64,000 bases of DNA from Platanthera guangdongensis (GCA_039583875.1 CM077152.1:20621538-20685537); one strand, 5' to 3'; shown: positions 42,880-57,089, numbered from the stretch's first letter. Notes: generated by a model not told the origin, from the sequence alone. Numbers and translations: made by a program.

Positions 42880-43845
42880 TGGCGATAGTTATCAATACTA
42901 TTAAATTGGCTATTCATAATTTTTTGATATCAACAAAGCATGAAATTTTATCCGCAAATTAAAATTATATTTGTTAAGCAAAATTTTAAAAATTCTAACA
43001 TGGTTAATCTTTTATCAAATATTTAAAAAGTACATAACATCATTTAAAGTTAGGTAAAATTTAATATTTTAGAGAAAGACTTTATAGGAAAAAAAATATA
43101 ATTATCAAACATTTAAATTAATGTTTGATAATTATAATTGCATTTCTTAAAGACTTTATAGGGAAAAAACTATAATTATCAAACATTTTAAATTAATGTT
43201 TTTATGCCTAAAGGAAGAAAAAAATGAGAAAATTATGCCTAAGGGAAGAAAAAGCAGCCGGCTGCAAGAAAGAAAATTGAAATAAGTTTCTGCAACACAC
43301 AAAGCAAACTGTCAATTCCTATATCGATAGTCTATCATGTGGTGTAGCATATTCATACATTAACAGCACACCCAACACACTGTGGGGGTGTGATTTTTTA
43401 TTAAAAAAAAAATTAAACATGTATACTAATCTAATTCAACATGTGCACACAACAACACAGTAATCAAATATTCAACATGTGCATACAACAACAAAGTAAT
43501 CAAATTCATTCAACAATACACAAGAGAAATAACATTTTTCTTACACTAATTTAATAATTCCAGTTAAAATTCTAGTTTTAACAATCATTTTTTATAAAAA
43601 ATTGCTAACAATACAAAGAGAAGAAGCAACTTATCTTCAAAAGAACAAAAGCTCTTAAAATCATTTTTCATGACATGTACTCATATTGACAAATAAGTTA
43701 CCTATCTATCTAAACTTCATAGAAATATGTATGTTAACATTGTAGCTTTTGATCGATCCAGTGGGCGCTCTATTTGTCTCAAAACTGTCAGGATCTTCGT
43801 TACATGACCTTCAAAACCTGCACAAAAATAAACAAATTCAGCTTC
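42880..43845. other. AT-rich sequence starting with another F-type terminal repeat
   Basis: 42881 on reads GGCGATAGTTATCAATAC...TTGGCTATTCATAATTTTT, matching the F1 terminus (TGTTATCC...TTGGCTATTCGCAT). I could not find the opposite end. 43080-43220 repeats a CTTTATAGG...TTATCAAACATTT block twice. No gene. Confidence 0.4.
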
Positions 43846-44400
43846 ATAGAATCCAAGCGGGGTTGGTTGAAGTGGAGAGACGTGTCAGGATCTTGTGTGA
43901 TTGTAAAGTACCATTAAAACTTAAGGGCAAGTTTTACCGTACTACGATTAGACTAGCGATGCTCTATGGTTCTGAGTGTTGGGCAGTGAATTGTGTACAT
44001 GAGCAAAAAAAATGGGAGTTGCGGAGATGCGAATTCTTAGGTGGATGTGTGGACATACGAGACTGGATAGAATTAAGAATAAATGTATCAGGGGTAAGAC
44101 AGGAGTAGAACCAATTGCAGAGAAGGTGCGAGAAGCTCAACTAAGATGGTTTGGACGCGTACAAATGAGACCATTTCAGGCACATGTTAGGCGTTGTGTG
44201 AGTCACTAGGCATGTTAAACGAAGGCGGGGTAGACCAATAAAGAATTGGAATGAAACTATAAAGGAAAGACATGATGTACTTAGGCATTAGTGAGATTAT
44301 GACAAAGATTTACACAATGGATACAAAGGATCCATATAGCCGACCCCACGCAGAGAAAGAGAATTAAATAAAAGATATAGTGGATAAGGCTTGAGAGGTT
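43846..44400 (+). pseudogene. RTE-type LINE, 3' end of reverse transcriptase (5'-truncated, broken)
   Basis: Two overlapping frames encode RIQAG, then CKVPLKLKGKFYRT, MLYGSECWAV, and after a frameshift near 44010 VAEMRILRWMCGHTR, KVREAQLRWFGRVQ and RP. This is the usual C-terminal signature of plant RTE-type non-LTR retrotransposons. The tail near 44390 (GATAAGGCTTGAG...GTTGTTGT) resembles the RTE 3' terminus. It is 5'-truncated, as LINE insertions often are, with several in-frame stops after 44209. Confidence 0.82.
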
Positions 44401-45959
44401 GTTGTGGCGTCATACAATATAAATTTCACACTCCATCTCTTGCTAAATTGAAAAAAAACTGCACAATATCCATCTCAATGCATGCCATATAATTTCTTGT
44501 ACAATTTTTGAGAATTGAACAACCAATGTTACAAAGTTGCGGGAAAAACAATGCATAACATGGATTATGATCAAAGTAGTGTAAGAACGATCCATGCCTT
44601 TATAATTAGGTGTTCATAGACTTGGTTGAACTTCATATACTTCTTATTTTTTACACTGCATACAAGTGCATAAGATTGTTTCACCGCTCTGGCATAAGAC
44701 TTAGTTTGTTCAATAAATTTCTGAACCCATCTTCAAACTCTGGTAGAAGTCTACCAAGTGATTGTTTTCTTGAATTAATAACATTTACGCAAGCACACAA
44801 CAAAGCTAGCAAATTAGAAATAACATTTATTTACTGATAGACCGACGCACGCATTTTCTTCCGTCAACGAAAAATCAACTCATTTCTAAAGAAATTCAGC
44901 TTTGTTCAATTTAGAAAAACAAAACTTGGCTCAAGCGACACTTTGTTCAACTTTGTTTGATTTCCTCTAGGATTCTAGATTAAAGATTCCGCTATCTTCC
45001 TAAAGTGATGACTATTTTATACTAAATCAAAATGTAAAAAATAATACTTGTTAAGTTTTAAAATCAAAAATTGCATGAAATAATTTCAATTCAAATACTT
45101 ATTTCAAAAACAAAACCACACCATAAGCCTGAGAACTGATAATGGCTTGAGCGATTTTCAACAGGAAGAATCAAAAAGAAACAAAAGCTTCATTAATCTG
45201 CTTTTGAACATCTACTATAAGCACCTTAAGATAAAGCTATAAATGTATGTTGGATGAGTTTGGCGATTTAAAATAATAGGCTGAAGATGAAACACAACAA
45301 ATATATCAAAAAATTCATTCATGTTCTAATAGATCAAATACTGGGTGGTGTGTAATCAGGAGGACCCCAAGCTTGCCTAAAATATGCAACACACACACAT
45401 TCATTTGTCTATGATTCAAGAAAAGAACCCCATTGAAATTAAAAATGATTACCAAAGCAAATCACATGGAATGTTTTCTTCACTTGTTGTCATGTTGTCA
45501 TGGAGCCCAACCAAGTCAGGTTACAAGTATTGAAAATTAGTCGTCATGGAGCCCAACGTCCAAAGCCAGGGTAACGAGTAGTGAAAATTAGAAGAATGCT
45601 TTCAGCTATGGTTTAGGTATACCTCTTCAAGGTGAGGCGGGGAAACAAGGAGGAAGAGGCAGAAAATCGCTAGGAAATCATTCGAGAAAAATGCAGAACC
45701 ACTGAAGAAGAAATGCTCCAAAATTGCTAGAAATCGCCGAAAATCCGTCGGAGGAAGGAGGTTGGTAAAGTTTTTGGCGTTGCGTCCGCTTGCCTAGAAG
45801 ATAAAGGGTGAAAAATGCTTCATGCGCACGCTGGAGGGAGGAGGAATGAACGAGGAAGATAGAGATCGGGAGGGTTTTTACGGGGGAGAGGCGTGAGGCG
45901 TCAGGAAGAAGGAGGAGAGCAGATTTTATGAAAATCGTGAAAACCCGTGAGGTGGGAGG
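44401..45959. other. AT-rich intergenic sequence, possibly CACTA interior
   Basis: No gene recognised. 45600-45960 is GA-rich and may belong to the CACTA element whose end lies at 46191. Confidence 0.35.
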
Positions 45960-46191
45960 GAGTTTCACGGGGTGAGGTTTTATGGTATTGTATCGTGCCT
46001 TCTTTGTGCGCCATTAAAATTGGTATTGACGACGTGATTTTATGCACGTTGTCATTTGTATAAGCTAAAACATTCTTGGCAACACTATTGACAGCAAACA
46101 CCATACAACACGCCGTTAAAATACCATATGTGGCGAGCTATTGAGGCACGTCGTTGATCACGCACGGTAGAAACCCATTTTTCTTGTAGTG
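45960..46191 (-). mobile_element. CACTA (En/Spm) transposon terminus
   Basis: On the minus strand the end reads CACTACAAGAAAAATGGG, the canonical CACTA start, followed by subterminal motifs such as ACGACGTGCC and AACGGCGTG. The opposite CACTA end was not found, so the element is truncated or highly diverged. Confidence 0.6.
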
Positions 46192-46337
46192 AACTGATAG
46201 GAGGCGGATCGAACTGAGTGAAGTAGAACCTCGCCGACAATAAGGGCGATCTAGAAACAAAAGGAGGCGGAACCTTTGCCTCGGGGCGGGGATGGATGCA
46301 GCATAAGGGAAATGAGGTGGAACAATAGAAGCAGATG

Positions 46338-49300
46338 TGTAGGGACCCAGAATGTGGAACCAAATTGAATATGAACGATCTTCAATTGATTAATCGTACA
46401 ACAGTTTTGAATAAAAAGGGTCACAGTTCACCAAAATGTAAAGTACAAAGAATATACACAAAATTTTTTATTTCATTTATTATTTTAATTCGTTACATGA
46501 TATTCACAACAGAAAAGTAACACTTTTATAATAAATACAAGTGGAACCAGTACATCGGCTCTATGTCAGTCCGGGCTTCAATTTTGTCTTTACCAGTTCA
46601 GCTATCAAGATCTGGTGTGTTCTGTTTGGGGGTGGTCCTGCTGCCTAAAAAAAAATGTGTCCACTCTTGGTTAGTCATATAAAAATTATGACTATGTGAG
46701 AACAGTATTTCGTGTTGTGAAAAGTTATACATTCAAACAAGGGAAATGATAAACAATATGCATACAGTACAATAAATCAACTTGATTATTATTTCAACAC
46801 TAATTCTTAATTACCCCTTATTTTAGTTGCATTAAAATGGGAAATACTCTGGTGATGCAAATTTGAATTGAGGTCCTGCCCCCGAAGAGCGTAATTGTAG
46901 GCTCACACCTACAGGTGAATCCATCAGTGGATGCCTCCACATCATCGGATTCGAAGCCATCACATTTCCCTATGTAGAGTTTTAAATGAATTTTATCTTG
47001 TCGTATAAACAGAAATTTTGAATAAAACCGATCCCCTCAGAAATCTGATCGCTTAATTGTATTCGCGCCCCAATTTATTTATTTGGCGAGATATCATTAA
47101 GGTGGAAACTCATATGCATAGGCAATTTTGCGTTATTAAGAGAATAATAAATTAAGGGTGTTGTTATTGCAAACCAACTTTCGTTTCTTGCAAACCAGCA
47201 AAAAAAGCAGATTCAGCCATTTTTTTTTTTCATTTCTTTCTCTTCCAAAAATTTACTACTAGCCAAACCAATCTTGTTTTTTTTTTTATTTTTGATTTTT
47301 GAATTTTAAGTCCCAAATGTTTCTCATTTGAAAAAAGTGATAAATACATAAAAGTTGTAGATCTCATTGAGATCTACAACTTTCACGTTGACCATTTTTG
47401 ATTTGAAACCGTTTTGGCTTCCAATTTGGGCCCGAAAAAAGACACGAATGGAACGTGTCGTCGGTACAAATTTTCGGCGTGACTTTTTTTTGGGCCCAAA
47501 TCGGAGGTCTAAACTGTTTCAAATAAAAAGTGTTCAACATGAAAGTTATAGATCTCGTCGAGACTGCAACTTTCATGTTGAACACGTTTTAGTTTGAAGC
47601 CGTTTAAGCCCCCGATTTGGCCTCCGAAAAAGGTGACGCCGATCCCTGGTGTCTGTATATATGTTCGGCGTGATTTTTTTCAGTAGTCAAATCGGAAGTC
47701 TAAATTGCTTCAAATCAAAAATGTTCAACATGAACGTTGTAGATCTCTTCGAGATCTACAACGTTCATGTTGACCATTTTTTGATTTGAAGCCGTTTAGG
47801 CTTCCAATTTGGGCCCGAAATAAGACACGCACGGAACGAGTCGTATGTACAGATTTTCGGCGTGACTTTTTTCGGGCCCAAATCGGAGGTCTAAACTGGT
47901 TCAAATCAAAAAATGTTCAACATGAAAGTTATAGATCTCGTCGAGAACTACAACTTTAATGGTGAATACTTTTTATTTTGAATCCTTTTAAGCCCCAGAT
48001 TTGGCCTCCTAAAAAGGTCACGCCGATCCCGGGTGTTCGTACATATTTTCATCGTGACTTTTTTCAGGGGTCAAATTGGGAGTCTAAATTGCTTTAAATC
48101 AAAAAATGTTCAACATGAAAGTTGTAGATCTCGTCGAGATCTACAACTTTCACGTTGAACACTTCTCATGAAAATATACATATAAAACACAGTTCAAAAA
48201 TACGCGAAAATTTATATATTGGTTTGCTAGTAACAAAATGGTTTTCAAATAGCCATTTTGATAAATGCCGGTTTGCTAATAGTAATGGTTTGCTAGAAAC
48301 CAAATTGGGTTTGCTAGTAACAGCACCCTAAATTAAATTCTGTAAAATAATTGGATACCCATAATTTCAAGAAATAAATAATCACAACAGCTTTGCTCTT
48401 ATTCATATTATCCTGAGACGTCATCCTTATTCGTTTAATTCCTGACTGTGACAACCATTGTAATAGCATGTATTTTTATTTGGGTTGCGTCTCCTAAAAT
48501 ATATAAGGGATTTACGAAAAATCGGAAAGCCAAATAATAAACCGAAACTCAAAATACTCTGAAATGATCGTAGAAAACAATTTCAGGTCGTATACTTTGC
48601 TGGACAGCCATAATTGTGCCTCGAAATGGGCTAAAACCAGCCCCCAAATGGACTTTCCGTCCCCTTCAAATTCCGTCCAGCAAAGCCAAAAATATTGGGT
48701 GAACCCCCCTTGAAAACCCGACGAAAAGTGGCTCAAAACCATCAAGAACACATCCACGAAACAGCCATAGAAATCAGCATAAAACAACCCCACAAATTTG
48801 TAAAAACAGAAATCAGTAAACAACATTCTTAGAACGGGAGAAGGAGGAAGCAAATTGCTGCCCAATCGAACTCCTAATGCGCAAAAGTGCGGCAAGGTTC
48901 TTCCAAGAACTCCAAGGAAAAAGCTGGAGAAGAGGAGGTAAGGGAAAGAAGCAGCAGCATTGCTGAAACCAGCTGCAGAGCAACAGTACAACAAGGCAGC
49001 AGCTCAGGAGCAACAGCAAAGATAGCAATAGCTCAGGACAGCATTCACGGGAGCAGCCGCTAGGAGGCAGTGGTGCAGCAAGATATCAGGGAGCAGAACA
49101 GCAGGGAGAGGAGGAAATCCACCAAATATTTAAAGAGGGGCATGGGCGGTGAAGAGGCAACAAGAGGCCAAAAGGCATTTGCTAACTCAAATATGTGTCA
49201 CCACATGCATCCCAAGCCAAATTCAGCTAACACCAAGTGTCATTATATTGTAATTCAGCAAACAATTGGCTGACCAAGTGTCAAAACAAGCAAATCAGTC

Positions 49301-49636
49301 AACTACACCAACTACAAATGTCAAAATAAAGTTGTCAGCACACCATATGTACTAAAACCAGCCAGCTATAACTATTTACAAGTGTCAAAAATCATCAACC
49401 TCCAGTCATAACTTGATAACAGCGGCCCAAAAAGAACTAAAGGCAGCCCACTTATTATATTCAGCCCAAAGAAAGCTAGCCCACCTCTAAAGGCAGCCCA
49501 AGTCCACTAAAATTCACAACGCAACTAATAAAATGAAAAGGAAAATGCACGAAAAATCTCGAAAAATTCGTACTGCTTTTATCCTCATCATCAGAAAAAA
49601 CTAATTATTTTGTTTTGCGATTTTTGGGTTGTCACA
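46338..49636 (-). mobile_element. Candidate large solo LTR, interrupted by foldback element F3
   Basis: On the minus strand it starts TGTGACAACCCAAAAATC, a common start of plant gypsy (Tekay/Del-like) LTRs, and may end GGGTCCCTACA at 46338, or GGTTCCA at 46355. With the latter the flanks are GAATG on both sides (46350-46354 and 49637-49641). A TTTAAATA box near 49126 precedes a CT/GCTG-rich leader. No coding domain. Boundaries uncertain. Confidence 0.35.
47156..48328. mobile_element. Foldback element F3 with five palindromes
   Basis: 1,173 bp. Ends GGGTGTTGTTATTGCAAACC and (complement) GGGTGCTGTTACTAGCAAAC. Flanked by TAAATTAA at 47148-47155 and 48329-48336. Contains five hairpins at about 47343, 47521, 47708, 47898 and 48095, spaced about 190 bp, alternating with a CCGTTTAGGCTTCCAATTTG-like block. 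Confidence 0.82.
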
Positions 49637-49812
49637 GAATGAGTGACTTGTGGCTATCTATTTGAGGAGAAAAATAAAAGAGTCAATTTCAAATGCTAGC
49701 CAAATGTGAAATGTTGATAATAATAACCAAAAATGTGATAATGTGACATAACTATCCCTAGCGTGCAAGGACGCGTGCACATTACGTTGGTATATTTGCA
49801 CCAATAAATTAT

Positions 49813-50596
49813 GGGCGCTGATATCCACACTGCGGTTTACGCTATCCGCACTCAAAAGTAAATCATTTTACTCATTATTCCCTATTAGCACGCACAGTGC
49901 CGAATTGGAAACATTTTTTGCACTGCAGGCCCGCAAAATTCTCTCCTGCCTGATCCTAGGGTTTTTCCGCCATTTCTGTCTTCGGCGGCCACGACCCTCC
50001 TTCCATGGCCATCAATACTTACGGGGACCTCTCCTTCCACGGCCAACAAACTTCCGCGACCCTCCTTCCCCAGCCAGCAAATCTTTAGCAACCCTCCTTC
50101 CACGGCCTAGGGTTTTCGCGATTTTGTGCATCCGGCGGCCCATCTTCCACGCCCAGCAAAACTTTCAACGACAAGCATACTCCCTCTCGCCTCTCGCCCA
50201 GGTTAATCCTCGAATCAGTTCACAAATATGATTAATTCTCTTCTCAAAAGACACAAGGAATTCTGATCGGTTACTTGATTCCGACCCTTATTCCTCTAAT
50301 CAGTTCACAAATATAATAAAAAGCTCAATTTCTCACCAAGATTCTCTCTTTCAAGGAATGTTTTAGTGTCAAAACAATGGATTCTCAGCTGAATCAACAG
50401 TGAATCTCTTCTGAAGATGTAGAGTTCCATGACCCTTTTATATTTACAAAGAATTTGGAAACATCTGCATGAACTCCATTGATACTGTTCTATTTAATTT
50501 TAGTACAGATTACTCCTTGGAAAATGCTTGCCGATATCGTTCTGCAAATAGCCGGTAGTGCGGATAGTCAAAAATGTGATGCGGATATCAACGTCC
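49813..50596. mobile_element. Foldback/Pack-type element F4 with leader-like interior
   Basis: 784 bp. Ends GGGCGCTGATATCCACAC...CGCTATCCGCAC and (complement) GGACGTTGATATCCGCATC...GACTATCCGCAC. Flanked by TAAATTAT at 49805-49812 and 50597-50604. The interior (49900-50210) is CT-rich with CTAGGGTTTTTCCGCC and CTAGGGTTTTCGCG and a possible donor CAGGTTAAT at 50199, like a captured gene leader and first intron. No palindromic cores of the F1-F3 type. Confidence 0.7.
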
Positions 50597-50604
50597 TAAA
50601 TTAT

Positions 50605-52593
<1,989 letters not shown>

Positions 52594-53277
52594 AGCACCC
52601 CTCTTATTTTCAAAATTATAAAAAACTCCCCTTAAGTTTTCATTTCATTACCAAAACCTCCTCTGATCTTTTCGTTTCATTGCATACATGAAGAAAAATA
52701 CCCCCTGGACACTGTTCACCCAGGGGGTGTTTTTGTGCATGGATGTTATGAAATTAAGGCTTTGTTTGGGACAGCTCTGGTGGATTGAAAAGTTGTTGTC
52801 CGGATAGAGCTGTTTTAAATAGATTTCTGAGGAGCAGTTTTGAAAAGCTGCAGAGTGTTTGGGTATTCTGTGCAGAAGTGCGCTCGGAATCGCCCGAGAG
52901 GACGTCGGGGGCTCGGAATCGCCGGAGGAAGGCCGTCAGGGGCTCGGAATCGCCGGAGGAAGGCCGTCCGACCTCTAAGCATGTTCCAACTGAAGAAACC
53001 ATTAGATTTCCAAAACCTGTGAGAGAGAAAGCTATTTTGCAAGAGCAGAAGCTGGGGGGAGGGAGATTTCTGAAAAGCTGCAAAACAGCTCCAGATTTTT
53101 AAAAATCTCTTCACAGGGAGCTGTCCCAACACATATAAAACAGCTCTGGCGGCTGGAATAGAGATTTTCCAGCCGCCAGAGCTGCGCCAAACAGACCCTA
53201 AAACTCCAGGGAGGTTTTTGTAATGAAATGAAAACTTTAGGGAAAGTTTTTGTAATTTCAAAAATAAGAGGGGTGCT
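52594..53277. mobile_element. Older foldback element hosting a Tourist-like MITE
   Basis: AGCACCCCTCTTATTTT at 52594 and its inverse at 53277 begin arms of about 75 bp (including CATTTCATTACCAAAACCTC). The MITE 52758-53198 sits inside. No convincing target duplication. Confidence 0.6.
52758..53198. mobile_element. Tourist-like MITE, 441 bp
   Basis: Terminal repeats GGCTTTGTTTGGGACAGCTC and (complement) GGGTCTGTTTGGCGCAGCTC, continuing TGG. Flanked by TAA at 52755-52757 and 53199-53201, the PIF/Harbinger target. Internally a GGCTCGGAATCGCCGGAGGA motif repeats three times near 52885-52975, and a small palindrome CCAGCCGCCAGAGCTG lies by the right end. Confidence 0.85.
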
Positions 53278-54302
53278 GTCAGTAATTTAGCAAAGTTAAA
53301 GGGGAGGTCCCGGTAAATGGCCCTATATATATAAATATATCATGAATTTATTCTGTATAAATTGGTTTATGCAGTCACGTCATTCTTAATGAAAAAAATA
53401 TTGAATATGAATTATAAAGATTTGAACTTATGTTGATGTAATAACAATGACAATTTTAAAAAGAAAAAATAGAATTTAGATTCAGTTAATATGTATCCAA
53501 CATAGATTATAAAAAACATAGAAGTCAATAAAGTGTATAATTATAAATAAATGATGAGCATCCAAACCTAGCAAGTTATTATATTTATGTTCAACTAAAA
53601 ACACTTATATGTGACGGAGCTCCCGTGAATTTTTTGAGTAAAATCGGAAAGACTTGAACCGACTTCATGTGGGGCAATTCAACACGACCGAACAAGCCGC
53701 GCGCAGAAAGGCGTGCTCCCCCCGAAGGCTCAAAAACACTCAAGAACAAGGCAAAGCCAAACGCGAGCCCGCACAAGCGGCACGCACGTGCGGGCATCAA
53801 ACCCACGCGAGTGCGGCCAGCCCTAGATGGGATACATTCATGAGAAGCAGCAATCCGTACATGGTTCTCTATTGATGAACACGGATCACTGATTTTATTA
53901 CCTTTCTCCATTTCTCTTTTTGCTCGGGTTTGAGAGATGGCAATAAAACAATCTTGTAATCCATATCCTTGGCAAGAATTTAATGTACATGGTTCTCATT
54001 TATTACATTCTATAATTATTACAAATTGCTGGCGATTTCTCCTCCATTGGATTATCCGACGTGATCACGTCAGTACAAGTGTTGGCGCGATCTGAGCCAT
54101 TCCTTTGGCATAATGAATATCTGCTCTTGATCTTTTTGACGGCCTCGTAACAACATCCCTCCTTTTCTACTATAGTTTTTTTAGTGATTGAGTTTTCATT
54201 CTACAAATTTTCTGTTAACTCCTTGAAACTATGATTTAGGGTTAAGAGACTATAGAAATGAATGAGATAGATAGTAAGTTTTTTTTCTTTTGACTAAGAC
54301 TC
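53278..54302. other. Intergenic sequence with a GC-richer patch
   Basis: AT-rich except 53620-53920, which has a 106-codon minus-strand frame (53911-53591) and looks unlike its surroundings. I could not identify it; an organellar insertion is possible. Confidence 0.35.
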
Positions 54303-54340
54303 CGTTTGGAGGGACATATTTTTACCGGTCAAGCAGCTAC
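54303..54340. mobile_element. Remnant of the micro-MITE family
   Basis: CTCCGTTTGGAGGGACATAT...ACCGGTCAAGCAGCTAC matches the start of the 75-bp element at 30125 and is cut by the LTR at 54341. Confidence 0.5.
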
Positions 54341-55969
54341 TGTTAACCCAGAAATCGGCGATCTCTCCCAAGATAGCCAGCTCATAAGTCGCGGCCTGCT
54401 CCAGGCTCCGCCTGAAGGTCGCGGCCTGTCAGTCCTTTTTGGGTCTGGCGGACAGACAGTTCTCTATCCGCTCAGGCCGCGCGGCTAGGGCGGTCTCCCA
54501 GGTCTAACCGCCCAGGTCGCGCAGCAGCTGCGCGATCTGCATGGGTTGCGGACTGCTTCCGCAGTTCGCCCATGCACTCTGCGCGGTTGGATCGGCTAAC
54601 CGCGCAATGGTTCCCTCAATTCCAACAGGTGCGGACTACTCAACTAGGTGGCGGAGTCGCAATGCTATCCGCCAAGACCGCTCGGTAACCGCATGCTCAG
54701 CAGGAGGCGCGGTCTGCTCTCCAGCCCGATCCTGCAGGTCGCCCGACCAGCAAGGCTACAATATCACAGGCGACCACCCATTCTACAAATGCGAACAACT
54801 CTCAGTTACATCCCGGTCCTCCAAGAAGTAGGCGACCTGCCTCCAGGTCGCCCGACAGTACTCGACAATCTTTAGGTCGCCAGGCAGGCGACAACAAGCG
54901 TCAGGCCGCCCAGCAGGGGCGACAAGCCTGTCCATCCAGCGGGAGTGGACTTTAGCAGCGGGGGTGACCTGCGCGACCTGCTCCTTCAGTCTGCCAGGTC
55001 ACCCAGTCGGCGACCAGCCCTCCTGCCCGCCAGCAGTTTGCGGACTCGGTTCAGTCCGCCCAAGGAGGGTGGACGGCGGCAGGACCGTCAACCCGCACGG
55101 CATCTAGCGACCTGCCTCACCTGTCTGACAGCAGTGGGCGGACTCGGTCTCAGTCCGCCTAAGGAAGGACTTGGCAGCAGGACCGACAACTCTTCACCAG
55201 ACCGCACAACACAACGCGGACTCAACTCCAGCCCTCCAGATGGTGGCGAGCTCACTCCTACAGCAGGCGACCTGCTCCTTCTATTCTGCAGAAGAAGGCA
55301 GACATCTCCATCTAGCAGTAGAGGCGGACTAAACCTGTCTGCCGCGAGCTAGGCGGACTCATTGCGCAGTCCACCAAGAGCACTCCAACTTTCTAGCACC
55401 GGCCACTTCCCAGCAGCAGGCGAACTACACCTCAACCAGCACAGCAGACCCTGCGGACTCAATTTCCCAGTCCACGCGACTAAGTCTTCCGGCTTGGTTC
55501 CCGACCTTGGCTTCAACGACCTCAGTGGTCCACTCGGCTTGATCGCGCAGCCCGCACCGCCTTGTTATGCGAGCTGCGAGATTCACAGTCTGCGCGGTCT
55601 TCCGACCTCACTACTCAGTCCGCGCGGCCTCTGGAATCTTCTTTTCTTTAGCCGTCAGCTTCCCCTTGTACCCTTTATTTTCTCATGTAAATGACTCAAC
55701 TCAAGTTGTAACACTGAATTATAATTAAAGGAAAGTCTGTTGCAAGAGTGGCATTTAAGCCGCGGCGGACGAAGTTTGTTGTTGTCGCTGCAAGCGGCCC
55801 CCTCTTCTCCTCTCCTCTCCTCTCTCGGCATCAACCTGCAAACCTAACCATCAAAGTAACTGTCTGCTCTACAGTTCCTGATCAACCTTCCCTGCTATTT
55901 CCCGCATTCTCATCAACCACTCTTCTATCCCTACAACCTTCTCCTCCAACTCGCCCGTGAGACCGAACA
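54341..55969 (+). repeat. 5' LTR of retrotransposon C (3' boundary approximate)
   Basis: About 1.6 kb, rich in GCGGTCTG, GCGACC and TCCGCC motifs. The end at CCGAACA (55969) is a guess because the other LTR is incomplete here. TTGGTGTCGTCGTCCCCG at 55981-55998 sits where a primer site is expected, but I cannot assign a tRNA. Confidence 0.6.
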
Positions 55970-56068
55970 CTCGTTATCTGTTGGTGTCGTCGTCCCCGTT
56001 TTCGCGCATCAACAGCTAACACGCGACCTTCAGATCTCGAACAGACAGTGAAAAAACAACGGTTAGCC

Positions 56069-56715
56069 ATGACAGATCATAAACCAGCCGAGAACCTTGC
56101 TCCTTCAAGTCCTAGTGAAGATCCTCTCTGGGAAGCCTTGGAGCAGTCGCGATGCGAAACCGCCCAACAATTTCAGGCAATCAACCATACTCTAGTTGCT
56201 ATCACGCAACAATTAGAGATGCAATCTGCAGCAGCACCAGTTCCTCCAGTTAATCCAACGCCAACATTGGAGAATCCGCGAACTTATTCTCTGGCCTATC
56301 CGCTGGTCTATCCTCTTGTTTACCCACCAACCTTTCCGCAGGGGCCTGCAGCCCCTTTGCAGTCTCAAAATGATGAGTTTGCTGCTCGTCAAAACTTCTT
56401 CCGGGAAGCTACCCGAGGAAGTCCAGCAAGATTTCTGAATTTTCAGGGAAGTCACTCTTCAGTTCATGCCTTTGCTCCTCCCGCAGCAGCTTTTCCCTTC
56501 AATCCACTTGCTCCATTTACAGTTGCAGCTTATGCTCCCTTTTTTCCTTATGTTGTAGGAGAGCAGGAAGAGCCGTCATCATTTTCAGAGAGCGTTCGGC
56601 ATGAACCAACTCCAGTTAACTTCATAGAGCCGCGGTTACCAACTTACACTGGAGAGACTGATCCAATGAAGCACCTTCAAGCTTTTGAATCAGCCGTAGC
56701 TATCAAGACCCTCTC
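56069..56715 (+). pseudogene. Gag of retrotransposon C, N-terminal part
   Basis: ATG at 56069 (MTDHKPAENL). A Pro/Ala/Tyr-rich N-terminal stretch includes two copies of YPLVYP. The Gag domain starts with EPRLPTYTGETDPMKHLQAF, homologous to A and B. The frame is cut after about 216 codons by the foldback element at 56716. Confidence 0.8.
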
Positions 56716-56980
56716 GGGGATCCGGGGGGAGTAAAGTGCAGGGATGCACTTTACGGTAAAGTGCGGGCATCCAATGGCTCGCATGGATGCTCGCACACAT
56801 CTCAAAGCGAGTGCATCTTGTGACGACCCGGTGTCGATCCACTCTGGACCACACAAGGATCATTGTGGCCTCACTGGCATCGTCCGGGCTGCAGCCCAAG
56901 CACCCCAACCCCTCTCCATCAACATGCGAGTTGTTGGTGGTCACATCCTCCCTTTGATGAGTCAAACTCGATAGTCAAGC

Positions 56981-57060
56981 GCACACCACGGGGACTTTCC
57001 AGGAGGTCTCCCATCCCAGTACTACTCCAGCCCGAGCATGCTTAACTACTCCAGCCCGAG
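56981..57060 (-). ncRNA. 5S rRNA-derived segment, left arm
   Basis: On the minus strand it includes CGGGCTGGAGTAGTACTGGG and ATGGGAGACCTCCTGGAAAG, corresponding to the 3' half of plant 5S rRNA. It is followed outward by CCGTGGTGTGCGC. A short duplicate of the GTTAAGC...CCCGAGC block lies at 57045-57070. Not a full 5S gene: the first 45-50 nt are missing. Confidence 0.7.
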
Positions 57061-57089
57061 CACGCTCAATTGGTGATAAGAAGTGGAAA

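Noticed and set aside
53591..53911. Minus-strand frame of 106 codons, possible organellar DNA
   Set aside because: Composition differs from the flanks, but I could not match it to any organellar or nuclear gene with confidence.
55981..55998. Primer-binding site of element C
   Set aside because: Position and TGG start fit, but I could not match it to a specific tRNA and the LTR end is unproven, so it is not listed as a feature.
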